From Anastrepha obliqua (Eukaryota > Arthropoda > Insecta > Diptera > Tephritidae), in the NCBI RefSeq assembly GCF_027943255.1, contig NC_072893.1, positions 96,851,784-96,915,783 of the forward strand: a DNA stretch of 64,000 nt, written 5' to 3'. The notes under the pieces are model-generated. The model was not told where the DNA came from. It did no database searches and saw only the letters and a list, made by a program, of their open reading frames with translations. Made by a program: the position numbers and the translations under genes. Within the stretch, counting starts at the first letter, position 1; each line of letters begins with the position of its first letter. This document shows positions 1-10,728 of the stretch, piece after piece.

Positions 1-2379
1 TACCTGTACTGCTTTTGACCAAATTTAAAAAAAATGAAATATTTCATTACTTTCCAAGTAAATCCTCAATAATCGTCGAATTTTCTCAAATAAACATGAC
101 ATTTACTCGAATTTATACCTGTTTAGCAGTTCAATAAACCAACAAATATACTCATATTTTCTACTCCGCTGCACATTATATTCATAGAAACCGGCAATGC
201 TAAGTTAATAGTCGATATTTTTGGCATCAAAACTCATCAATAAAATTTTTCATACCTACATCTAAGTACATTTGATTTTTTAAAGGACAAAACACAAAGC
301 ACATACTAATATAGTCAACATTTTGACTGAACGTTAACCACAATCAGAGTCAGTTTAAAATCTCCCAGCTTTTTTCTTTACACCCTTTCTTAGTGTCTAC
401 CATCTGCCACGCACTAACAAGCAAAGAGAGAAGAATAACTACACCAACGCAATGTATAATCCATAAATGTCAAATATTTGCTAACACAAATCATTTTTTC
501 CTTTCGTTCAATTCCAATAAATGCACCAAACTGTGCGAATAATTTATTTTTTACTTTGTGTTTCCATCCGTTCACCCCAAATGAAAATAATCAAATCGTC
601 GGGGCAATAAACTCTATGCGGTGGTATACTGGATATTTCAATGCAGCGCATGTGTGAGGTATAATCCCTGCATTAAAAAATGGATGACTGTCTCGTCCCA
701 AAGACCCAAAGTAGCGAAGTTCATGGTACACTCAGTCACCATCTCAGGGCCAGCTGTAATTTTGTTAAATATACAAATTCGCGAATCGGTGTCAATAAAA
801 TGTAGCGCTAAAAGTATTGGCAGCGTCTACTGAAGTACAGTCAAATTCAGCTTAAAATGAGTACAGTATGGCAACTGTCGCTGAAAACCACATCGCCACA
901 TAAACGTTAACAGCTAAAGACCATTGCTGATGACCGAGCAAGGTCCGATCAGGCTTTTTTCCATGCTAAGTCCGTTCAGCTCGATTTACTACAAGATAGA
1001 ACATAACTTGGATGTTTATAAAGGACTTAGTATTTGTTTGATCGCAATAGACAGGCGCAAACATTGAAAGGCAATAAGTTTGTCGATGTTTAATGTTTGC
1101 AGCTGGAAACGAACCCAGGTGTTAGCGCTCTTATGTCACGAGCAATGGCAGTAAACACGGCGGCCGTTGCTAGTGTATCTAATCTTCTGGCAAATATAAA
1201 GTTCATTTCGCACTGTCTTTTTATACTCGCACCGTCCAATTCTAAATGTGTGTGCATGTGTCCATATGTTCATATGTGTAGGTATTTTTTTATGTAATTC
1301 CTCCGTTGGCAGACAAATCGAAATAAATCGTGAACAGACCAGCGTAAAAGACATTGGCCATGGGCAGAAGGCATTGAAAATACGATTTGCCAATTCCTAG
1401 TTGGCATTGGCATTCAGTTCTTTATATGCATATTTGCGTACACATATTTAAGCAACGTATCTTTCCCTGCATGGAAAAATACTAGTTTTTGTAAATGTAG
1501 ATAATAATGAAGGGTATAAATAAAATGTAATGTATTCACTTTAGGAACATACATAAAATTACTAGTTAAATTTCGGATTCATATATTTGTCCAATTGCTG
1601 TGAGTATTTTTCTGCGCTGGCTCTTTTTCGAAAACCCGTTTTTATTCCATTGAAGTGCTTTCCTTAATTGCATTTTTGGTTCATCGGCGCTGGTACAGCT
1701 TGTTATAGAATCTGAAGCAAATTAAATAAATTTATTGTAAATGATGCTTTCCATTTCAATTCAACCGGGCTATTCGGGTCATGTTCCTCGATTTCGATGT
1801 AACTCAAATATGTTGCTCTCTGGTCAAAATAATGAGACACGTATTTTTTTGTTCGCCCGAAAAATTTTTTTTTCAAGATTTATCGGCAATTTTGTTTTTC
1901 GGCTCAAAATCGATTTTTTTAATTATATAAGAATTCTTTTTCTTTAAATCCTCATAACTTAGTCAGAAATGAACCAATTTTAATGATTCTGGGTTCAAAA
2001 TGATCGTCATTACTTGGATGAGCGATTTGATGTAGAAACAATTGCAAAAAAGTAGTTGAAGATTTTTTATTTATACATTTAACTTGATATTACGGAGAAG
2101 TTCATTACCTAACAAGCTCTTTTTTCCGTGGTTCTCATTTATTTTATAGATTTTAAGATTTTTGCTGATAGAATGCTGAAGCAGACTCTTTATTGCAGAA
2201 ATCTATCGCAGAAAAACTTACGCTCTGTATTTGCTTTATGATCGGAAATAATTTCTATTGCCATAATACGATTTTCCAGTACCACATTTTCATTCATCTT
2301 ACCTAAGTCTTCTGTAGGACCAGAGGAAAGCAAGATTTATTCGACTCTGGCAATATAGCCCTAGTGCAAAAGTTTCAAT
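1..2379. other. AT-rich non-coding DNA, no gene seen
   Basis: Only short random reading frames on both strands, with no domain motif, no terminal repeats and no RNA gene that I can recognise. A 29-nt stretch at 2166-2194 recurs at 34613-34641 with one mismatch, so part of this region belongs to an old dispersed repeat. Confidence 0.6.
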
Positions 2380-2725
2380 ATTCGTCCTCTGCCTGAGAGA
2401 CCTTCTGAGGCAAACAAAGCCGTAGCTCTCACATTTAGTGGATGTCCTTACCGGGCATTGTCCGTTAGGTATCCATGCGGTGAGATTTGGGATTGCCCCA
2501 AGAAGATTGAGGTGGAATCATCTCAGCACCTTCTCCTCAGCTGACCTGCTCTCGTCGGGCTAAGATTTACTAGTTATCTGAGCTCTCACTTTTTGCTACA
2601 GCTGTGGATATAGCAGGTTTAGACAGTACTCACCTGGTGAATTTCATCGGTAGCTTGAAGCGGTTAACGCAATATAATTAGTCACCGTTTAGTCTATTTA
2701 TCCTAAACTAACCTAACCTGTCCTT
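2380..2725 (+). pseudogene. LINE ORF2 C-terminal remnant (Jockey-like)
   Basis: A decayed 3' end of a non-LTR retrotransposon. Around 2438-2500 the plus strand reads VDVLTGHCPLGIHAVRFGIAP, the signature that follows the RNase H domain in Jockey/I-type ORF2 proteins (compare LTGHCSLRYHL in the element at 3785-5520). About 100 nt further on, another frame gives AVDIAGLDSTHLVNFIGSLK, resembling the last residues of such proteins. The fragment ends at the TAACCTAACC tail at 2708-2722, typical of the LINE ends in this window. Stops and frame changes make it non-coding. The 5' boundary is uncertain. Confidence 0.7.
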
Positions 2726-3784
2726 TGCCTTCTTTTGTTTTTCCGGACCTCATGGCACATCCAAATTTGGTTTTGTTCCGCGAGAGTTCCGCGATATGCG
2801 CTAATAAATTATAATTTATAATAATTATCATTTTCTTCAGGAGACTGAGCGTTATCTGTATGAGGATTGGAACGACACTTCATCAAGCGCCGTTTTCTTC
2901 TATTTGAATTGAACACTGCAATTCTCCGAATTTCTATGAGAAACCTTTGCTTTTTTATACATCTTCTCATATTCCCTTTGCTATTCCTCTTTGCTAAAAC
3001 TTTTAACTTATAATGGTTTACAACTTCGAAGGAAACTTTAAACGCAACTTATTACGTGTCAATAATCTTTGTAATAGACATAACCTACTTGTACATAATC
3101 CTCTAATCATTGCATTGGCGCGTCCATGGACAAGCCTTAAACTTTCTTACCCAAGAAAAATCAACTAATTTGCAGACAAATTCTTACTCAATCATTTTGC
3201 TACCGGTATTACTTTAGTCAATGGTGAACTAATATAGTAGGATTTCTTCTATTAAATACCAGCAACTGACCTAGAATGTTTACACTTTAGTTTGACTTTT
3301 CCCTGCAGGGATATAAATATGTACCTGTGTTTGTATATCTAAGTATTATATATACTACATATGCATGTATGTACCTATAAGCGTGCAAAGCATTCGGGTT
3401 ACGTGTGAGTTTTGATGAGGTGGTAAATGCCAAATTTGAAGGAAAGTGTAAAATACTAACGGAAGTTTTTAGTGAAATTTTAATATTAATGTAGAGTCAT
3501 TTATCTTTCTACTGAAGGTAAATTGTTTTTGCGCGCGTATTTACCGCTATGCTTGTGTTCGGCTTTGATAAATGTTAGGTTATTCATAAAGCAAAAATGC
3601 CAAATACTACAGTTCATTGACCGAAGAAGCTCGATATTGAATTTAAAAAAATTGGAGGTATGAAATTTCTGTGCAAAGTGCTATTTGAAATGCTCCTAGA
3701 CGCATATATTATTTATTCCAGATCGTAAAATTATTGTTTTTGTGCGTTTTCAATCCCCTTTTTAATACATTATTATGATTTATT
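2726..3784. other. Non-coding, nothing recognised
   Basis: AT-rich sequence with no reading frame of note, no terminal repeats and no RNA gene that I can see. Confidence 0.5.
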
Positions 3785-5520
3785 ATTATTATTAGAAGGC
3801 CATTACGCACTGCGACCAGAGCTGATCTATTGTGAAAGGCCTATTCTGTAACCCTAGAGTTTTAGGCCTTTTAAAAATTTTAGCACAATTTTGGGTTTGT
3901 TGTTCCAAAAATTGCATGGAGATACTACGATACCACCAAGGGGATGAAGTCTCTGTCTGCCCAACGCAGGACATTCACAAAGCACATGTTCTGAGCTTTC
4001 TATGTCCATTTCGCAAAAGCGGCAGACATTGGTCTCAGATAGACCAATATTATTTAGATGATACCTCAGGCTGCAGTGACCTGTAAGATATCCTGTTAAA
4101 AGACGCAGATCTACTCTGCTTAGTGAGAGAAGTTTGTCAGATATTCCTTTGTTGGGACTTAGGAATAGTTTGGCTTGACGCTGACCGGCACAGTTTAGCC
4201 AATGTGCAGCAAGTTTTCTTTCTTCCCATTTCCTAAGGAATTCATTAATGTGGCCTTTTGTGAGTCGACAGAAAGGCTCAGGACCAGTAAGTTGCATATT
4301 TGCTCCTTGTTTTGCAAGGTCATCAGCCATTTCATTTCCCTCATGTCCTTCATGTCCCGGAATCCAGCCTAGTGTTACTATGTTGAGGTTTCCTAAAGTG
4401 TTGAGAAGGTTAAGGCAATCATTTACCAATTTGGAGGTGATAGTTGTTGATAGAAGGGCTTTTAGAGCCGCTTGGTTATCTGAAAGTATGTAGATGTGAG
4501 TACCTCTCATTTTCCTGCTAAGGCATTCTCTCACACATATTTCGATGGCATGTATTTCTGCCTGGAATATTGTTGGGTTGAATCCCATCGAAATCGATTT
4601 TGTGAATTTAGGCCCATTGATTCCTGCCCCTGTTCTACCATTTTCCAATTTGGACCCATCAGTAAAACATTGCTGGGAGCCAGGTTTGAAAGTGATAGAG
4701 TTAGTACTCCAGTCTGTGCGTTCATTAATTATAACTTGGAAGTTCCTGAAGAGTATTGGTTTGGGTGAAAGTATATCATCCCTATGAAGAATGGGACTAT
4801 GTAGGAAGTCTTCTAAGATCTTTAAATGTCCTTTCATATCCCCACTTTTAAGTTCAGATATACCTTTTAATCTTAAGGCACTCGAGCGAGCTTCCCTTTC
4901 AATTAAGATTGGAAGCGGTGGTATGTTCAGGAGCACACCCAATGCATCCGTGGGACATGTTTTCATAGCCCCTGTAATACCAACACATTCCAGGCGATGC
5001 AGTTTGTTTAATTCGTTTGCTGCCTTTCTTTGCTTGACCTTGGGCCACCATGCTAAGGTTGCATAAGTGAATATGGGTTTCACAACTGTGGTGAATGTCC
5101 AGAAGGTCATTCTAGGGTTTAGTCCCCATGTCTTACCAAAAAGCCTTGTGCAGGCAAAGAATGTCCTTGTGGCTTTTGAAGTAATTCTCTCAATATGGGA
5201 ATTCCACGTAAGCGTTTTGTTAAGACTGACGCCAAGATAGTTTGCTTCTGTGGAGAGTTGAAGTGTTGTTCCATTAAGGGTCGGACATTTGAGATTTATG
5301 TTCCTTCTCCTAGTAAACGGTACAAGTGTTGTTTTGGATGGGTTAATGGAAAGCCCTTTTTCCGTGCATCATTTGTTTATTATTATAAGGGCTTGCTGCA
5401 TGCGATCCGAAACGGTTTCCTCATGCCAGCCTAATACATAAACTACTAGGTCAGCGTAGCCCTGAGTGTGAAATCCTAGGTTATTCAGTTTGTGGAGAAG
5501 TTCATCTATATTTAATACAT
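3785..5520 (-). mobile_element. 5'-truncated LINE, TAA-repeat tail
   Basis: Minus-strand non-LTR retrotransposon fragment running from the end of the reverse transcriptase palm (near 5520) to its 3' end at 3785. The 3' terminus reads GCGTAATGGCCTTC and then TAA repeats, as in I-type elements. The last 23 nt before the tail (3788-3810) recur exactly on the plus strand at 8290-8312, so two copies of this 3' end exist here. The 5' truncation is what incomplete target-primed reverse transcription normally leaves. I could not identify a target site duplication. Confidence 0.85.
3854..5520 (-). pseudogene. LINE ORF2: RT thumb, RNase H and zinc knuckle
   Basis: One minus-strand frame from about 5520 to the stop at 3854, broken only by a TGA at 5369-5371 where a Trp is expected. 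In order: RT palm end with YADL in place of YADD, so the second catalytic Asp is lost; thumb with the NYLGVSLNKTLTW motif; and an RNase H domain with CFTDGSK (Asp), FQAEIHAIE (Glu), ILSDNQAALKAL (Asp) and WIPGHEGHEGNEMADDLA (His/Asp), all intact. A C-terminal CRFC-EHVLCECPAL zinc-knuckle-like motif follows. The usual Jockey/I ORF2 is about 900 residues; roughly 550 remain. The first Met (5110) is an accident of truncation. Inactive copy. Confidence 0.88.
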
Positions 5521-6399
5521 TACTTATAAATATAAGCTCGAGAGTGTCGAGATATTGTGTCAGTTAAGAACATTGAAAAATATTCTTGTCTTCCATTTAT
5601 TTATTTGTCTTAGTTTTTGTGTAGCTAAGATTACTAAACTAGAAAACCACAATTAAATTTGTTCAATAGAAGCATTTTTGAATGAAAATGAAAATGTCTT
5701 ATATATGATAGTTTAATGGAATAATAGGTTGCTTTTAGTAAAAGTGCTTGTTTGACCAAATTGGTAGAGTGCAACTCGAGACAAACTTGAAAATTTCAAA
5801 ACAATTTCGAAGCCTGCAAAAATATATATTTATATATGAACAATCTGGTTCGAAGAACCATTATTAGCTTAGGGAGAGTAGGAGGACTAAAGAGAGAAGA
5901 AGAGGAGAATAGGGATACTCAATAGATCGGAATTTCTAAAACCATTTCTGCTTTTAAACCTATAAAACTGATTTTTACATTCCCCAGCGATATCATATTG
6001 TTACTTCGTATATCTTCAGAATAAGATGCATTCAAGAACTTTAAAGCAGCTACTCAACATTTTTTTCGAATTAAGCGAAACCGATTTTGAAATCGATTAA
6101 ATCGATTATGAAGTCTTTTAAAATTATAAGGCATAAAATTTATTCAACTATTCGAATACGGAGAGTTTGAAGAGAAAAATAAGGGATAAAATAATTTACT
6201 GAAATAGAGATTATTCGGTTGACGCGAGTCAAGCCGATACAAATTATCTTTTACTCAGCGAAGTATCTTAGGGTGTTTTTTTTTCTCGCACTAATGTCGC
6301 AGTTATTCCCTCTGACAGAACTGTCAAATTTTCGTTTTCTTTTCTCAAAATATTGACAGGGAAGCGCATACTGTCCTCCAGGAAAACTTGCGGCATTCC
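5521..6399. other. Non-coding spacer
   Basis: AT-rich DNA between a LINE fragment and a mariner. No coding or repeat structure recognised. Confidence 0.5.
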
Positions 6400-6401
6400 T
6401 A

Positions 6402-7295
6402 CTCTCTACAAAAAGTGAGGACGTATATTGTACAGATGATTTCAATGTATCTGGGTACCCAAGTTTGCAAAATAGTCAATAAAGTGAAGGAGTTAGTGCT
6501 CAAAAATCGTCGGTTGACGGTTAAAGACCTTACTGATATGATCGGAATATCAGAAGGATCTGTGAAAACCATTTTGAAAGACCATTTGGGAATATGAAAA
6601 GTCAAATCTCGTTTGCTACCGAAAACTCTCAATTTCTTAGAAAAAAGTCGTCGGATTTATGCTTACGATCCTGAAACAACCGACCAATCAAGCGAATATC
6701 GTGCTAAAGGCGAGACCAGACCGAAAAGAGTACGTCAAAGTCGTTCAAAAATAAAGGTCATGATGACAGTTTTTTTCGATTTTCGTGGTGTGGTGCACTA
6801 TGAATTTCTTCCACCTGGCCAAACTGTTAATAAGGAATATTATTTGAGCGTTATGCGTGGTTTACGTGAAGCAATTCGTCTAAAAAGACCAGAATTATGG
6901 GCCAACAACTCTTGGTTTTTGCGTCACGATAATGCACCGTCTCACACTGCACTCGTTCTTCGTGACCATTTCGCCAAAAATTCCACGCATATCGTTCCGC
7001 AACCACCGTAGTCGCCTGATTTGGCTCCGTGTGACTTTTGGCTATTCCCAAAACGCAAGAGACCACTCCGGGGAACGCGTTTCGAGTCGATTGAGAAGAT
7101 AAAAGCTGAATCGAAGAAGGTGTTGATGGCTATACCGAAAATGGACTATTTGGCATGTTTCGGGGATTGGAAAAATCGTTGGCATAAGTGTATTTCATCG
7201 AGAGGGGATTATTTTGAAGGGGATGAAATTGATTTACAAGAATAAATAAAGATTTTTCATTTTACAACCAAATTAACCTTACTTTTTGCCCACAG
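6402..7295 (+). mobile_element. mariner element, family A copy 1 (internally deleted)
   Basis: An 894-bp mariner flanked by TA (6400-6401 and 7296-7297). The left end CTCTCTACAAAAAGTGAGG matches the reverse complement of the right end, CTGTGGGCAAAAAGTAAGG, and the similarity runs about 30 bp. The sister copy at 45819-47097 is 1279 bp. Against it, this copy has lost everything from just inside the left terminal repeat to residue ~75 of the transposase, plus an in-frame block around the first catalytic Asp. Non-autonomous. Confidence 0.85.
6470..7245 (+). pseudogene. mariner transposase (family A), D1 missing
   Basis: Cut-and-paste transposase remnant of the mariner family. The frame enters at VNKVKELVLKNRRLTVKDL (second helix-turn-helix). 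A stop at 6595-6597 and a short frame break follow. The block carrying the first catalytic Asp (ITGDETWIYAY in copy 2) is deleted, joining SRRI directly to YAYDPETT near 6657. The second Asp is present in RHDNAPSH near 6930 and the third in LAPCD near 7030, 34 residues apart as in D34D mariners, with a TAG between them (QPP*SPD). The frame ends with EIDLQE and the TAA at 7243. Clearly dead. Confidence 0.87.
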
Positions 7296-7300
7296 TAGTA

Positions 7301-7984
7301 CAATGATAATAAAAAACAGCAATTTGGTGCATACTTTCAGATGAAAGTGCTTAAACACAGAGTCCGCATGACGATTTTGAAAAAGGTGTTCCTAATAAGC
7401 CCATCCTATCGCAATTAAACGAGCCGAAATTAAATTTTTACTAATGTTCTATCAAAAGTTCATGGCAGCAGAATAATTAAAAGCAAAATATTCTGTATGA
7501 AGCGGTAATGTGTGTGTCGAAAGGACAAAATAAAACATCGAAGAGAGAACTAATTATTTTTTTTTACTAACGGTGTGCTGTGTGTGGTTATATGGCTGTG
7601 TTTCTTATATGAAAATTATCCATTACCGAATATGAATCTCCTATTCTCACACATGGATAGACCTAATTTCAAATGGTCTGGTAAAACCTAAGCCATGAAA
7701 TAATGATACTAATTTTTTTTTTAAATTTAGTGGCACTGCAAAAATTTAATTGCCAAATTGTTGAAGTTTAGTTCTGATGCAAATTTAGATGTCAGAATGA
7801 AAACATTTTTATATGTACATACATGTCGAATATACTTCAGAAATAAGTATTTGAATATAAACAAAAAAAATTATAGTGGAATTAGTAATTTTAGTAATAT
7901 AATTTTCGCTAAGAAGTATGCATTTCCATATATGCATTGAAACTAAAATGCAATCACCTCTAAAATAGAGCACTTCATGATATT
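7301..7984. other. Non-coding spacer
   Basis: AT-rich, no motif or repeat recognised. Confidence 0.5.
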
Positions 7985-8312
7985 AATCTTTAGCAATAAA
8001 ATGGTGGATGGTTCCATGTGTAGAAGTCCACGCAAGTGGGGAGAGTTACTGATCGCCATTCACTTGGGAGTGGCCAGGACGATTCTTCTGCATATGGTTC
8101 AAGCAGCCGGGATTAGCCCACGTATCCTCTGGGTAGCTTCCGAACACCCGTTCGGGAGTGAGCTAACGTGAGAAGGCGAAGCATTCCAGGATAGCTGGTT
8201 GTGCGCTGGGTTTGGGACCCGCCACTTAAAACTACCCCCCCCCCCCCCTTCCCCTTGCATAAAAACCTTTTACAAAAAATACTTATTATGTGCGTAATGG
8301 CCTTCTAATAAT
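7985..8312 (+). repeat. LINE-like 5' segment fused to a LINE 3' terminus
   Basis: About 250 bp (7990-8230), clearly more GC-rich than its surroundings, followed by a run of 14 C (8235-8248) and, after a short AT stretch, by GTGCGTAATGGCCTTC and TAATAAT at 8290-8312. Those last 23 nt are identical to the 3' end of the LINE at 3785-5520. A short frame (7977-8171) crosses the GC-rich part but I recognise no domain. The simplest reading is an internally deleted LINE copy, with its leader joined to its 3' end. The LINE 3' end is seen directly; the nature of the leader is inferred. Confidence 0.45.
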
Positions 8313-8650
8313 GTGTTTTCTTGAATGGAGTTTTAGTGTTTCTTGATAACTGCTTACGAACCATAAAACTGGAAACAAGCGGTTCCTAATGCTCATTTTG
8401 ACATAGGTACATACCTATATTGGTAGATGATTGCTTAAAAAGAAGTTATGACTAAATCACTGCTGTAAAGTACTCGTCGTACTCACCTAATTTGTCACCG
8501 CTCTCCTTCAACTTTTTGCTTTTGTTAATGAAAGAACGGGATTTTTCGTAAGACACGCAAAAGTATACAAGTGAATTTATTAGTTGACTCCTCCAATACA
8601 GTACCAACAACATGCACACGCACCCACAAACAATTTTCTTCACGTGAAAG
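8313..8650. other. Non-coding spacer
   Basis: No gene or repeat recognised between the LINE-like piece and the mariner at 8654. Confidence 0.5.
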
Positions 8651-8653
8651 GTA

Positions 8654-9951
8654 CGAGGGGTGCCTTTTATTTGGCAGGATTTGGCAACCCTGGTGTTGCA
8701 ATCTGGCAACTGATAGCTGTATCGCAAAGTTTGACATTTTTTGGCTTTTACGTACTCAGAACTTTTTGAAATACCAGCGCTATTTGTGTTGTTTACAGTA
8801 ACTTCAAAGACTCATCTCGGTCCAAAAATGGAATTAAATCGTGAACATTTTCGTGCGATTATTTTTTACAACTTTCGACGTGGATTAACTCAGCAACATT
8901 GCATGGATGAACTTAATTTATTTTTTGGCGATGAAGCTCCATCAAGGACCAGTGTTTATCGATGGTATGGTGAATTCAGTCGTGGTCGTAGTTCACTCCA
9001 AGACGAATTTCGTGAAGGTCGTCCAAGAAGGTCGTCAGTTGTTGTTCCGAAAACCATTGATGCTGTGCGCGAACTGATATTGCAAGATCGTCATGTGACC
9101 TATCGTGAGATTGAGACAATCTTAGGTATTAGTGGGACCAGCATACATTCAATATTGCATAAACATTTGACTGTCAAAAAACTTTGTTCGCGTTGGATCC
9201 CACACAATTTGCCAATCGCTCAAAAAAAGGCTCGTGTCGATTGGTCGAAGGAAATGCTCAAAAAATACGATCGCGGGGTTTCGAAACACGTCTATGACAT
9301 CGTGACAGGTGATGAATCATGGATTTACGGGTATGAGCCCGAAAGTAAACAGCAGTCGACTGTATGGGTGTTTCAAGATGAGCCAAATTCAACAAAAGTT
9401 GTTCGCGCACGAAGCACTTCCAAGCAAATAGTCGTCTGTTTTTTCGGAAAAACTGGACATGTCGCAACCGTACCAATAGAACAACGCAGAACAGTAAATT
9501 CTGAGTGGTACACAACCATTTGTTTGCCAGTTGTCTTCCAAGAAATTAGGAAAACCAATCGCCAAAGACGGATCACTCTTCACCAGGACAATGCGAGCTC
9601 TCACACATCGGCTCAAACAACTGCATTTTTGAGCACCCAAAACATCGAATTAATGGGTCATCCGCCGTATAGTCCTGACTTGGCACCGAATGACTTCTTT
9701 TTATTCCCATACGTGAAAAACAAACTGAGAGGTCAACGTTTTTCGACACCTGAAGGAGCGGTTGCGGCATTCAGAATGCATGTTTTGGAGGTACCTCATT
9801 CAGAGTGACAAAAGTGCTTCGACAATTGGTTCAAACGCATGCAAAAGTGTATAGATCTTCATGGAGAATATTTTGAAAAACAATAAAGTGATTTTCGATG
9901 ATTAAAATTTGTTTTTGTTCTCTAATCCCGACATATAAAAGACACCTCTCG
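8654..9951 (+). mobile_element. mariner element, family B (near full length)
   Basis: A 1298-bp mariner flanked by TA on both sides (8652-8653, 9952-9953). The left terminal repeat begins CGAGGGGTGCCTTTTAT and the right one, read inwards on the minus strand, CGAGAGGTGTCTTTTAT. One long transposase frame fills the interior. This is the best preserved DNA transposon in the window. Confidence 0.92.
8828..9808 (+). CDS. mariner transposase (family B), one late nonsense codon
   Basis: D34D mariner transposase that binds the terminal repeats, cuts out the element and inserts it at TA. I start it at ATG 8828 (MELNREHFRAIIF), where the family's N-terminal helix-turn-helix begins; the frame is open upstream to 8741 but that part is leader. 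Helix-turn-helix domains span residues ~5-110 (VYRWYGEFSRGR, then REIETILGIS). Catalytic residues are VTGDESWIYGY, HQDNASSH and LAPND, the last two separated by 34 residues. At 9806-9808 a TGA replaces what should be Trp; the frame stays open beyond it (CFDNWFKRMQKCI) to a TAA at 9884-9886, so only about 26 C-terminal residues are lost. Possibly recently active; a single change explains the break. Confidence 0.9.
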   Translation: MELNREHFRAIIFYNFRRGLTQQHCMDELNLFFGDEAPSRTSVYRWYGEFSRGRSSLQDEFREGRPRRSSVVVPKTIDAVRELILQDRHVTYREIETILGISGTSIHSILHKHLTVKKLCSRWIPHNLPIAQKKARVDWSKEMLKKYDRGVSKHVYDIVTGDESWIYGYEPESKQQSTVWVFQDEPNSTKVVRARSTSKQIVVCFFGKTGHVATVPIEQRRTVNSEWYTTICLPVVFQEIRKTNRQRRITLHQDNASSHTSAQTTAFLSTQNIELMGHPPYSPDLAPNDFFLFPYVKNKLRGQRFSTPEGAVAAFRMHVLEVPHSE

Positions 9952-10249
9952 TACAACACAACCGGAAAAACTAGTAGGAAAAAGTTCTTGTCGAAATCTG
10001 GTACACTAATTCTGCCACAAAAGCACACCGATTCTGCTTTACTTTTTTGCGGTTTTTCAAAAAGCCCCTTAAAAAAATTAATGAGGGATTCCAAGCTCTA
10101 AAACTAAAAGTTTCTTAAAATCTATAATTTTCTGTGCAAATTGCTAATTTTTACTGAAAATATTTTTAATGGTTTTTAGTTTAAATATCGCAGAAATCAT
10201 ATGAATTCTTCTATTCTGAAATTTAAGCTCAGTAGCGATCTTTTGGTAC

Positions 10250-10728
10250 CATGGCAAAAAGCGATATACACAGGATGTCTGAAGTTTGACTATACTCGTA
10301 TACCTGTTATCTGGGGAGAAGCAAGGGTTGAGTGTATACCGAAAGCAGATAGGAACAACGCGATACTCTCAAAGAAATATAGGCCCATTAGTTTGACCTC
10401 ATTTCTTCTGCTTTAAGAGTATTTCTAGACATTAGTGGAGCATTCAACAATGAGTCGAGAGAAGCCATATTAAATGACTTAAATATTTACAAAAAATACA
10501 GAACCCGCTGTTTATTCAAGGATAAAGAACCTGCTAGATTCTAGAATAATAAGGGTGGAATGGAACGAAGCTAAGCTCACTAAAGTAGAATACGAGGTGG
10601 TGTTGGAATACGCTACAATGTGGTGTTCTATCGCCACTTCTCTGGCCACTCGCAATTAATGAGTTAGTAAACAAATTTTAAGGTACGGCATCGTACTAGT
10701 AGCACTGCAGATGACATAGACATAGTAG
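10250..10728 (+). pseudogene. Jockey-like LINE RT, 5' part of a split copy
   Basis: Decayed reverse transcriptase. The plus strand reads RVECIPKADRNN-KKYRPISLTSF (fingers), then FLDISGAFNN (first catalytic Asp region), then SPLLW-like sequence and LAINELVNK, reaching the ADD catalytic motif at ~10708-10716. The frame is then interrupted by the opposite-strand LINE at 10729-12266 and resumes at 12283 with VVTGKYLNTVNNL. Several stops and shifts are present. Confidence 0.78.
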
